The notes beneath the pieces are model-generated. The model did not search any database. It saw only the letters and a list, made by a program, of their open reading frames with translations, and was not told the DNA's origin. Of a DNA stretch of 8,313 bases, positions 1 through 5,863 are shown in pieces; the first letter of the stretch is position 1; every line of letters begins with the position of its first letter. This DNA comes from Candidatus Jidaibacter sp. (GTDB lineage Bacteria; Pseudomonadota; Alphaproteobacteria; Rickettsiales; Midichloriaceae), in the NCBI GenBank assembly GCA_021298045.1, contig JAJTHY010000026.1:1-8313 (forward strand), in the 5' to 3' direction. The position numbers were made by a program, and so were the translations under genes.

Positions 1-194
1 GCACTGGCTCTAAACCAATTTTTCGTATTTTTTCCAGGTAGGTGTAAAATATGATAAATTTTTACTTACACACTTTATCTTACGCCCTCGGACAAAATCC
101 TGTCACAAATCTTCACACCGTTTTAAATCCTACTTTGTTACCACTGCCGTGAACGGATACGCCTTATCCATAATTCGCTTCATTTACGCTAGTT
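1..194. other. Intergenic stretch at the left edge, no gene seen
   Basis: I see no coding region or RNA gene here. Two small inverted repeats are visible: GTGTAA/TTACAC at 42-47 and 66-71, with AT-rich sequence between, and GGATA/TATCC at about 155-169. Neither is followed by a clear T-tract on the minus strand, so I do not call a terminator for the helicase gene that ends at 195. The block with GTGTAA-type ends could be debris of an insertion-sequence end, but that is only an impression. Confidence 0.5.
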
Positions 195-3100
195 TTATGA
201 TGCTGCAAATAAGGCATTTATATCCTCAACGCTGAGTTTAGCTGCTGCTTTGCTATCTGGATCAAAAATCCCTTCAGCCAGAACTGCCTTGCGTTTTTGC
301 ATCTCCATTATCTTTTCTTCTATGGTATTTGCAGCAATCATTTTATATACAAATACTGGCTTATCCTGGCCAATTCTATGCGCACGGTCGGTAGCTTGAT
401 TTTCTGCTGCTGGATTCCACCATGGATCATAGTGAATCACGGTATCTGCGGCTGTGAGGTTTATCCCAGTGCCACCGGCTTTTAAGCTGATTAGGAATAC
501 GCTGACCTCCCCCGTTTGAAACTTAGTAATCTGCGAATATCTATCTTTAGTTTGCCCTGTGAGCTTAGCAAACTTTATTTCAGATGCAAATAGCTTCTCC
601 TCTATCAATTCTAACATGCTAACGAATTGAGAGAAGATAATAACTTTCCTACCCTCCTCAAGCAAAGGATTAAGCATCCCCATAAGCTGCTCTAATTTAC
701 TTGATTCATTTATATTTTTTGCCACTGTAGATTTTAATAATTTTGGATGGCAACATACCTGCCTCAGTTTAAGTAAAGCGTCAAGAATCACGATATGACT
801 GCGCGCCAATCCTTTGGTTTCTATTTCTTTTTGTATCTTGGCGTTCATGCTAACACGAATAGTTTCATATAAGTCTGCTTGTTGCTTGCTTAATGTGCTT
901 ACTTGGACTATTTCGGTTTTTGCAGGTAACTCGGTTGCAACTTTATCTTTGGTGCGCCTTAAGATAAATGGTTTAATGCGACGCACTAGTCTCAACCTTG
1001 TATCATTATCTCCATTTTTCTCTATAGGATTGCGGTAGAATTTATTAAACTCCGGCAAAGTTCCAAGAAGCCCTGGGACCAGAAAATTAAATAGTGACCA
1101 TAGCTCTCCCAAGTGATTCTCAAGTGGAGTACCTGTAAGGCAAACGCGATGCGTTGCTTTCAACTGATTAACAACTTGTGTTAATTGCGCTTTAGGGTTT
1201 TTGATATACTGCGCTTCATCCAGAATTATGATATGAAAAGTTTGCTTAAGTAAACTATCTTTGTCCCTGGGAAGCAGAGCATAAGTAGTGAGAACCACAT
1301 CATGGTTACCTATATCTGCAAAAAGCTGTTTACGCCCTATACCATGAAGCAAAAGTGTCTTAAGTTTGGGTGCAAACTTCTTGATCTCAATATGCCAATT
1401 AGCTATAACAGATGTTGGGGCAATAACCAAAGCTGGCGCGTTCAATCGACCTTGCTCTTTCTCCACCATAATATTAGCCAAGGTTTGAATGGTTTTCCCA
1501 AGCCCCATGTCATCAGCCAGTATCCCTGCTAACTCATATTCGCGTAAAAATTGCAACCAATTCAAGCCTTCCATTTGATATGGTCTCAGCTCTGCATTAA
1601 GTGAACTCGGTAAATCTACAGCTGTGATACCTTCAAATGTTTTGAGCTTCTCTCCCAAGCGCTTAACTCTTTCCCCTCCAAACCATCTTATCCCTAATGC
1701 CTGCGTTGCAAGCTCTAATTCCTTCAAGTTCGCAGCTTCAAATTGAGACAACCTAAGCCTTCCATCTTCGCCAATACCACTTGCTCCATATAGATCTCTG
1801 AGGAAAGTAAGGATTTTGTTTACACGGTTGATTGGTAAAGCCATCCTGGTCTCTGGGGAGATATTGACTAAGAGTATCTCACTTGTGGCGGTATCGAGGA
1901 TATCGAATATATCAGGCGTAGTTTTTAAAATTTTGAGTAAGATCGGTACCAAATCCACTGGCTGACCATCAACAGTAATACCAATGGAAAGTGAAAACCA
2001 ATCGATTCCACTGCTCTCATCAATCTTTGCTTCCCAATCAGAATCAAGCTTCAGTATGTTGTATGGGAATGATGATTCTATTCTTATTGTCCACCCATTA
2101 TTACGCAGTTTATTTACTTGGCCCTCCATAAAGCTAAGCCATTCATCTTCGCAAACTGATGCACCCTTTTTATAGTCAGTTATTTTACATATTGTGAAAT
2201 CATTAGCTATGTCTCTAGGAATATTGTATATGGAAGAAATATGTCTAGGAGAAACAAAGGGGCCAGCATTTTGAAATAAGGCTAAGAGTTTCTTTTCTTC
2301 AAGGGTATTGCGATTGAGATATATTATGCTATCACCCTCAATTTTTGAGAGCGTGGGTTGCATGCTGTTATATGGTATGCTTATGCCATCATAGTTATAA
2401 GATATTTTTGCTAGGCCAAGCGTAATAGGGTCACCTCCATATCCATACATATATTGCTTTACTGTATGGCCATACAAGGTAAGCTCTGGAGTAGGGAGCG
2501 CTTTTACGAGCTTTTCATGCGAAAAGACTTTTGGCATAGCAATTGCCTCAGGCAACCCAATGCTGGATAGTTGGGTATGCACAGCACGAATCTCCTGTGG
2601 TGGAATTTTTGGGGCCTTAAGTAGCACTTCGGCTAAATCTGAGGGTGCGTCAACATTTAAATATCCGCATGTATGAGTTGTATCATCGATGTACCAGAGG
2701 GGGTTAAGAACCATGATATGCATCCCTTGCGCATCACAAACCATTTTTTGTGAACCATCAGGAAGAGAGGTCCAGCGCAAAGTTGCCTCTCTTTCTTCTG
2801 CGAAGCTAAGAGGTGGTGAGTTAATGTCTTGGAAATAACATCTACCTGTATCCACAATCTCTTTTAGTAGTTTAGATCCATCTTCACCAGAGATAGTGCA
2901 CTGATAACTATCAACTACCCACTGAGCTAAATCACCAAGAATTTGCAGAAATACTCTATCCTTAAAGCTTATATAACTAGCTGAGCGTCTGCCCGCATAC
3001 TTATCAAGTTCTTTGATTTTACCAAACTCACCATTCTTTTTTAACTCTACACTCACAGGATGAACCGAAACTATGTCGGATTCTATCAACACGATATAGC

Positions 3101-3521
3101 ATATAAGTTTTTTAGGTTTGTATGCTGCTTTCTTTTTGCTGGCAGATTTTTGGAGTTTATCAATCCATGAAATAATGCCAGGATCGCTAACAGCCAAGCC
3201 AAGCTGGGGCTTCTCGTTATTCTGCGCATTAGAGTTATCTGCTCCTAGGGCTGCAATCAAGAGAGCTGCAGCATGCTTGCAATCAATGCTTACTGGGCAG
3301 GTACAGCTTCCAATAAGCGTCACATGGCCAGCATTCTTAAAAATTTTGACATTCACTTCATAGACCTGATTTTTGCTGCCTGAAATAGTACCGTCAATAG
3401 ATGAACTTGCTTCATCATATTTAAAAGCAAGCACTTTTCCGTTCTTATAGTAGTCTAGGCCCTTACTATAAGAATCGATTGATAAATTATCTTTTATATC
3501 CTGTTGTGAGTACATACGCAT
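195..3521 (-). CDS. SNF2/Rad54-family DNA-dependent ATPase with N-terminal SWIM zinc finger
   Basis: A superfamily 2 DNA translocase predicted to use ATP to move along or remodel double-stranded DNA or protein-DNA complexes in the cytoplasm. The 1108 residues begin with a SWIM zinc-finger motif (C73, C75, C81, H83), a putative DNA- or protein-binding module. A long middle part (about 130-640) fits the bacterial SNF2-associated region. The helicase core follows: Walker A GLGKT ending at T677, DEAQ box at 768-771, CLTGTPLENHLGELW motif III area, and a C-terminal lobe with TDRAHRIGQ ending at Q1052. All core motifs look intact and the length is normal for SWIM-SNF2 bacterial proteins. The start is ATG at 3521; a second ATG lies two codons on and neither has an obvious Shine-Dalgarno. 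It stands alone, with a dead insertion sequence upstream. The precise cellular role of this family in bacteria is not established. Confidence 0.93.
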   Translation of the reverse strand: MRMYSQQDIKDNLSIDSYSKGLDYYKNGKVLAFKYDEASSSIDGTISGSKNQVYEVNVKIFKNAGHVTLIGSCTCPVSIDCKHAAALLIAALGADNSNAQNNEKPQLGLAVSDPGIISWIDKLQKSASKKKAAYKPKKLICYIVLIESDIVSVHPVSVELKKNGEFGKIKELDKYAGRRSASYISFKDRVFLQILGDLAQWVVDSYQCTISGEDGSKLLKEIVDTGRCYFQDINSPPLSFAEEREATLRWTSLPDGSQKMVCDAQGMHIMVLNPLWYIDDTTHTCGYLNVDAPSDLAEVLLKAPKIPPQEIRAVHTQLSSIGLPEAIAMPKVFSHEKLVKALPTPELTLYGHTVKQYMYGYGGDPITLGLAKISYNYDGISIPYNSMQPTLSKIEGDSIIYLNRNTLEEKKLLALFQNAGPFVSPRHISSIYNIPRDIANDFTICKITDYKKGASVCEDEWLSFMEGQVNKLRNNGWTIRIESSFPYNILKLDSDWEAKIDESSGIDWFSLSIGITVDGQPVDLVPILLKILKTTPDIFDILDTATSEILLVNISPETRMALPINRVNKILTFLRDLYGASGIGEDGRLRLSQFEAANLKELELATQALGIRWFGGERVKRLGEKLKTFEGITAVDLPSSLNAELRPYQMEGLNWLQFLREYELAGILADDMGLGKTIQTLANIMVEKEQGRLNAPALVIAPTSVIANWHIEIKKFAPKLKTLLLHGIGRKQLFADIGNHDVVLTTYALLPRDKDSLLKQTFHIIILDEAQYIKNPKAQLTQVVNQLKATHRVCLTGTPLENHLGELWSLFNFLVPGLLGTLPEFNKFYRNPIEKNGDNDTRLRLVRRIKPFILRRTKDKVATELPAKTEIVQVSTLSKQQADLYETIRVSMNAKIQKEIETKGLARSHIVILDALLKLRQVCCHPKLLKSTVAKNINESSKLEQLMGMLNPLLEEGRKVIIFSQFVSMLELIEEKLFASEIKFAKLTGQTKDRYSQITKFQTGEVSVFLISLKAGGTGINLTAADTVIHYDPWWNPAAENQATDRAHRIGQDKPVFVYKMIAANTIEEKIMEMQKRKAVLAEGIFDPDSKAAAKLSVEDINALFAAS

Positions 3522-3555
3522 TTTATGAGTGAAATAAGATATTTTTCCTCATTAT

Positions 3556-3583
3556 CTATTATTACTCACAAGTAATCAATCAA
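3556..3583 (-). promoter_or_regulatory. Possible promoter of the SNF2 gene
   Basis: Reading the minus strand, TTGATT (3583-3578) is separated by 16 bases from TAATAG (3561-3556), about 35 bases before the helicase start codon. It is a sigma70-like match, but in AT-rich DNA such matches are common, so this is tentative. Confidence 0.3.
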
Positions 3584-3609
3584 ACTTTCATATTGAGCCA
3601 TCTATAACA

Positions 3610-4198
3610 CAGGGCAACCGCATTAAAAATTAGTTGACAAGATAGAGTCTAGAGAGTCGTTATCCCAGCCTGCAACCTTTCGTAACGCTTTGATGCTAAC
3701 ACCTTTGAATTTGTTTTTGGCTTGTTTAAGTAATGTATGGCTTTTTTATTGCCTCCTTTATCATAACTTCTCCGCAAGGTTTTGCCATCCAGTGCAACAA
3801 GTTTGGGATTGCTTTCCTGCAATGATTTTACCCATTTTAAAAATTTCTCCTGGAATACTTTAGGATCTAACGATCTGAAAAACCTTCTAAATGTATCGTC
3901 TGTTGGTATCCCATTTTTAAATGGTAGCACTGTTCTCAAGTACTCAAGCTTCTTTTTTCCAAATAGATTTAAATCAGCCCATCCTTCCGCTCCACAGATC
4001 ACGCCACAAACTGTCACCAAAAGAATCTCATCCAAGGGATGCAGTTTTTTCTATCTATCCTTGGATCTTTCATTGCTCGAAAATGATCTCAAAAACTACA
4101 ATTATCCTTCTTCATTTCAATTACCTTTCTTTAAGTTAACTGAAATCTCATTACATCGTTTACTCTGCTTTTCCTACCTTTTTAATGCAGTTATCCTG
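3610..4198 (-). mobile_element. Internally deleted ISAs1-family insertion sequence with both ends retained
   Basis: The element is bounded by imperfect inverted repeats. The left end CAGGGCAACCGCATTAAAAA (3610-3629) matches the complement of 4179-4198 (CAGGATAACTGCATTAAAAA) at 17 of 20 positions, and all three differences are transitions. Between them lies an ISAs1-type transposase relic on the minus strand. The element is 589 bp, about half of a normal ISAs1 element (roughly 1.2-1.3 kb). The missing part is internal, because both the transposase N-terminus and the last codons before the left repeat are present. I see no flanking direct repeat (TCTATAACA left, CGGCACACG right), so the target duplication has decayed or the flanks were rearranged. 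Confidence 0.85.
3623..4115 (-). pseudogene. ISAs1-family transposase, broken by stop, frameshift and internal deletion
   Basis: The probable original start is ATG at 4115, preceded by an AAAGG ribosome-binding site. Three lesions follow. An in-frame TGA lies at codon 9 (4091-4089), in a context reading SF*DHF. A one-base loss in the A6 tract (4050-4045 on the minus strand) is implied, because adding one A restores RKKLHPLDEILL. An internal deletion has its join near 3728-3740. The longest open piece (TTG at 4035 to 3649) has the family's N-terminal region (VCGVICGAEGW, FKNGIPTDDTFRRFF) and the first catalytic Asp in LVALDGKTLRRS. After KKAIH the frame is lost. Another frame then reads LLKQAKNKF...VAGWDND and stops at 3623 inside the terminal repeat; this is the family's usual C-terminal ending. 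About 230 residues, including the other two acidic catalytic residues, are gone, so it cannot be active. Confidence 0.88.
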
Positions 4199-4466
4199 CG
4201 GCACACGCTTTTTATGGGCGGCTCCGAAAAAGATTTCTATTTTCTGGCGATCTCTCCTAAACCCCTTCAAGACACAATTATTTACACGCTCCCGCAATAT
4301 GTTTCTATCCGTGCTGGATGCCAGCTTAAAAATGTGCATAATATGTTCTTGAGTGATTGAGTCTGCATAGCCTATAGCATTTGTTTTTTCACCGCTACTC
4401 TATTCAAACTCAGTCGCTCACGCTACTTCTTTATAATAAGTGTGGGGTACTATTAAAAATGACTAT
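4199..4466. other. Intergenic debris between the ISAs1 relic and tspO
   Basis: There is no intact gene in this 268-base gap. On the minus strand it contains a 28-codon fragment resembling the start of an IS4-type transposase (listed separately). This runs into sequence with a GTGTAAATAATTGTGTC stretch (complement of 4273-4289), which looks like the outer end of another insertion sequence. No transcription terminator is obvious after the tspO stop codon. Confidence 0.4.
4282..4368 (-). pseudogene. Probable N-terminal remnant of an IS4-like transposase
   Basis: A 28-codon reading frame starts at ATG 4368. It gives MQTQSLKNILCTFL, then SWHPARIETYC, and then a short unrelated tail and TAA. The pattern of a short hydrophobic helix followed by W-H/N-x-A-R-I is typical of the first 30 residues of IS4-type transposases. 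The match is lost after ETYC, at a point where the DNA changes to sequence resembling an insertion-sequence end. I infer that this is a 5' fragment cut off by a later insertion or deletion. It is short and recognised only by pattern, so confidence is low. Confidence 0.3.
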
Positions 4467-4949
4467 TTAGTTGTGCCGCCATATATAGAAATTTAAGTAC
4501 GTGGCGAATAAAATCCATCCTAAATAAGGGGTCATTAATAGTGACACAGGTTTAATCCGCACATATGTAAGGCAAATCATAAGAGCAACTGCTATATCCA
4601 TGCTCAGCAAGCATATAAGAGAGTACCCAGTTAAGTGATAGTGGAAAAATAAAGGCGTCCAGCTCCAATTCAGCAACAACTGCATTACATATAACATTTT
4701 GATAATCGGCAAAGCCGGGAAGGATTCTGCGCGCCAAATAAAAAAGCCGCTAATGGCGATTGTTGCATATAGAATAGTCCAGGCAATTGGAAACACATAA
4801 TTTGGCGGCGTCAGAGCTGATCGATTTATGACGCTATACCAAGTATGGATCTCTGCTTTTGTTAAAGATCCTATGGCCCAGCCTATAAGTATAATGGCGG
4901 CAATCCAAACAATTAGAGATATATTAGCTTTGTTTATTTTATTCATCAT
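4467..4949 (-). CDS. tspO: TspO/MBR family membrane protein (tryptophan-rich sensory protein)
   Basis: A five-helix integral membrane protein of the TspO/peripheral benzodiazepine receptor family, which binds porphyrins and other tetrapyrroles and is linked to stress and tetrapyrrole handling in alphaproteobacteria. The 160 residues match the family along their length. Helix 1 is at about 10-29, followed by the signature loop NRSALTPPNYVFPIAWTILY (42-61). Further helices are near 60-72, 80-100, 108-130 and 137-156. The QLLLNWSWTPLFF motif is at 90-102, and the ending FATYLNFYIWRHN is nearly invariant in the family. Two adjacent ATG codons (4949 and 4946) could start it. The stop of the upstream DUF1653 frame overlaps this start by 11 bases, so the two were probably cotranscribed and translationally coupled. 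Nothing suggests truncation or loss of function. Confidence 0.93.
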   Translation of the reverse strand: MMNKINKANISLIVWIAAIILIGWAIGSLTKAEIHTWYSVINRSALTPPNYVFPIAWTILYATIAISGFFIWRAESFPALPIIKMLYVMQLLLNWSWTPLFFHYHLTGYSLICLLSMDIAVALMICLTYVRIKPVSLLMTPYLGWILFATYLNFYIWRHN

Positions 4950-5133
4950 TTATAAACTCAAACCTTTTCTGAGTGATACAACTTACCTCAACATCCTCCA
5001 CAAACATTTGAAGAGGACGAACCCATATTCCAAAATCACCACAAAGCGACCGATAAATTGCCATATCTTCCAAGCTTTCAGAGCGCTTAGCAACATCAAT
5101 AACTTCATATAAGTTACCTTTATAGCTAAACCC
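4939..5133 (-). pseudogene. DUF1653-family small protein without a start codon
   Basis: The minus strand encodes 64 residues in one open frame, from GGG at 5133 to TAA at 4941-4939. They carry the DUF1653 pattern: YKGNLYEVIDVAKRSESLED, then AIYRSLCGDFGIWVRPLQMF, then FVEDVEV and KRFEFINDE. This covers nearly the whole 65-70 residue domain, whose function is unknown. Only the first few residues are absent: an in-frame TAA (5136-5134) sits just upstream of GFSYKG, and no ATG, GTG or TTG lies between that stop and the conserved YKGNLYEV. The missing start coincides with a 22-base dispersed repeat (5121-5142), so a repeat insertion or recombination probably removed it. The body is otherwise undamaged, so the loss is recent or a non-standard start such as ATT is used elsewhere. 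It overlaps the tspO start by 11 bases. Confidence 0.75.
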
Positions 5134-5142
5134 TTATAAAAT
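5121..5142. repeat. 22-bp dispersed repeat, copy 1
   Basis: The 22 bases here (TATAGCTAAACC... ending ...CTTATAAAAT) occur again without mismatch at 8175-8196. This copy also forms a hairpin with its right flank (ATAGCT / AGCTAT, 5122-5127 and 5142-5147 region). It overlaps the 5' end of the DUF1653 reading frame. Confidence 0.75.
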
Positions 5143-5176
5143 AGCTATGAAAAATACAACAAATCTCCACCTCTTA

Positions 5177-5231
5177 GTCATCCTCGCTATTGCTTGGGAT
5201 CTTAAGATTCCTGAACTGCGTGCGGAATGAC
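5177..5231. repeat. 55-bp palindromic intergenic repeat
   Basis: The segment begins GTCATCC and ends GGAATGAC, which are inverted copies with one indel. It has a near-palindromic core GGGATCTTAAGATTCC (5195-5210). Palindromes with GTCATTCC-type ends are a well-known class of dispersed repeat in Rickettsiales and other alphaproteobacteria. The single copy in this window cannot prove that it is dispersed here. Confidence 0.6.
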
Positions 5232-5460
5232 AATTAAAGCAAAAACCGTGCCTTTTTTGTAGTTGAATTAGCTATATAATGACGGTATTTTCCTTTTGAT
5301 ATAGACATCTCTGCACTCATGCAACCTACGTAAATCTAATCCGCTTTTTAAGCCCCCTCTATTTCTTGCTTGAGCCAAGCAACCATAATAGGAGCATCGA
5401 GTCCACCTAAATCTGCGAACACAGTTTTTTAAATTTTGTTCCTCAAACATCTTTTTACCA
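5232..5460. other. Intergenic region without a convincing gene
   Basis: No gene is convincing between the palindromic repeat and the hairpin group near the tRNAs. A minus-strand frame (ATG 5450 to 5268, about 60 codons, starting MFEEQNLKNCV) is open and has a purine-rich GGGTGG before it. However, it is rich in Arg and Cys, has no recognisable domain, and overlaps another open stretch in a different frame that reads VFADLGGLDAPIMVAWLKQE. The region may be a decayed gene. A perfect 7-bp hairpin, TTGCTTG-AGC-CAAGCAA, lies at 5366-5382, and TATAAT occurs on the plus strand at 5274-5279. Confidence 0.4.
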
Positions 5461-5502
5461 CCCTTCGGGCGGCTAAAGCCGTCCAATTTGCCTTCGGCAA
5501 AT
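5461..5502. repeat. Cluster of three hairpins downstream of the tRNA operon
   Basis: Three stems follow one another. The first is CCC-TTC-GGG (5461-5469). The second is GGGCGGC-TAAA-GCCGTCC (5467-5484, seven pairs with one G-T); it shares bases with the first, so those two are alternative folds. The third is ATTTGCC-TTC-GGCAAAT (5486-5502, seven perfect pairs). The group lies just past the 3' end of tRNA-Arg on the transcribed strand. No T-tract follows on that strand, so it is not a standard intrinsic terminator. It may be a REP-like repeat or act in 3' processing of the tRNA transcript. Confidence 0.55.
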
Positions 5503-5526
5503 GGTCGAACTACGTTCTCATCGTCT

Positions 5527-5603
5527 TGGTGGGACCGAGACGATTCGAACGTCCGACCTAGTGATTAGGAATCACTCGCTCTATCCAGCTGAGCTACGGC
5601 CCC
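5527..5603 (-). tRNA. tRNA-Arg (anticodon CCT)
   Basis: A full 77-nt cloverleaf with encoded CCA. The acceptor stem GGGGCCG/CGGTCCC has one G-T pair. The D-arm is GCTC/GAGC, the anticodon stem AGTGA/TCACT encloses TTCCTAA with anticodon CCT, and the T-arm is GGACG-TTCGAAT-CGTCT. It decodes AGG. It is last in a minus-strand cluster after Gly and Ala. Confidence 0.93.
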
Positions 5604-5635
5604 ATTAGGGGAAAAACAGTATTACTTAAAGGAAG

Positions 5636-5711
5636 TGGTGGAGACAAACGGATTCGAACCGATGACCCTCTGCTTGCAAAGCAGATGCTCTACCAACTGA
5701 GCTATGTCCGC
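5636..5711 (-). tRNA. tRNA-Ala (anticodon TGC), with two stem mismatches
   Basis: A 76-nt cloverleaf with encoded CCA. The anticodon stem TCTGC/GCAGA encloses TTTGCAA, giving anticodon TGC. The acceptor strands GCGGACA and TGTCTCC keep the alanine identity pair G3-T70 but leave a C2xC71 mismatch. The T-stem ATCGG/CCGTT has a T50xT64 mismatch. All other pairs are good. It lies seven bases downstream of tRNA-Gly. Confidence 0.9.
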
Positions 5712-5718
5712 ACTTCAT

Positions 5719-5793
5719 TGGAGCGGGCGAAGGGAGTCGAACCCTCGACCCCAACCTTGGCAAGGTTGTGCTCTACCACTGAGCTACGCCCGC
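5719..5793 (-). tRNA. tRNA-Gly (anticodon GCC)
   Basis: A 75-nt cloverleaf with encoded CCA. The acceptor stem GCGGGCG/CGCCCGC is perfect. The anticodon stem CAACC/GGTTG encloses TTGCCAA (anticodon GCC), and the T-arm is GAGGG-TTCGACT-CCCTT. It is the first tRNA of the minus-strand cluster. Confidence 0.95.
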
Positions 5794-5806
5794 TTGGACG
5801 CATCAG

Positions 5807-5834
5807 AATATACAGCATATTAATATTAAATCAA
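5807..5834 (-). promoter_or_regulatory. Promoter of the Gly-Ala-Arg tRNA cluster
   Basis: On the minus strand TTGATT (5834-5829) and TATATT (5812-5807) are separated by 16 bases. The -10 box ends 13 bases before the first base of tRNA-Gly, a normal distance for a tRNA operon with a short leader. It lies in the gap after the ctpA stop codon. Confidence 0.55.
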
Positions 5835-5863
5835 TACCGTTTAAAAACTTTTTTAATCTAACA

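Noticed and set aside
3782..4360. 192-codon open frame on the plus strand
   Set aside because: It runs antisense through the ISAs1 transposase relic and across its terminal repeat into unrelated DNA; the minus strand carries the recognisable protein.
4828..5112. 94-codon plus-strand open frame
   Set aside because: Antisense to the tspO 5' end and the DUF1653 frame, both of which match families on the minus strand.
5121..5231. CRISPR-like repeats
   Set aside because: The repeats are few, of different kinds and not regularly spaced; no array is present.
5232..5263. Terminator before the T6 run near 5255
   Set aside because: The GC-rich stretch preceding the T run (CCGTGCC) has no complementary arm.
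5268..5486. Minus-strand open frame of up to 72 codons beside the tRNAs
   Set aside because: It starts at TTG inside the hairpin cluster, has no recognisable domain and unusual Arg/Cys content, and competes with another open frame; kept only as part of the intergenic description.
5527..5603. tRNA-Arg as an integration (att) site
   Set aside because: No integrase gene and no repeat of the tRNA 3' end elsewhere in the window.
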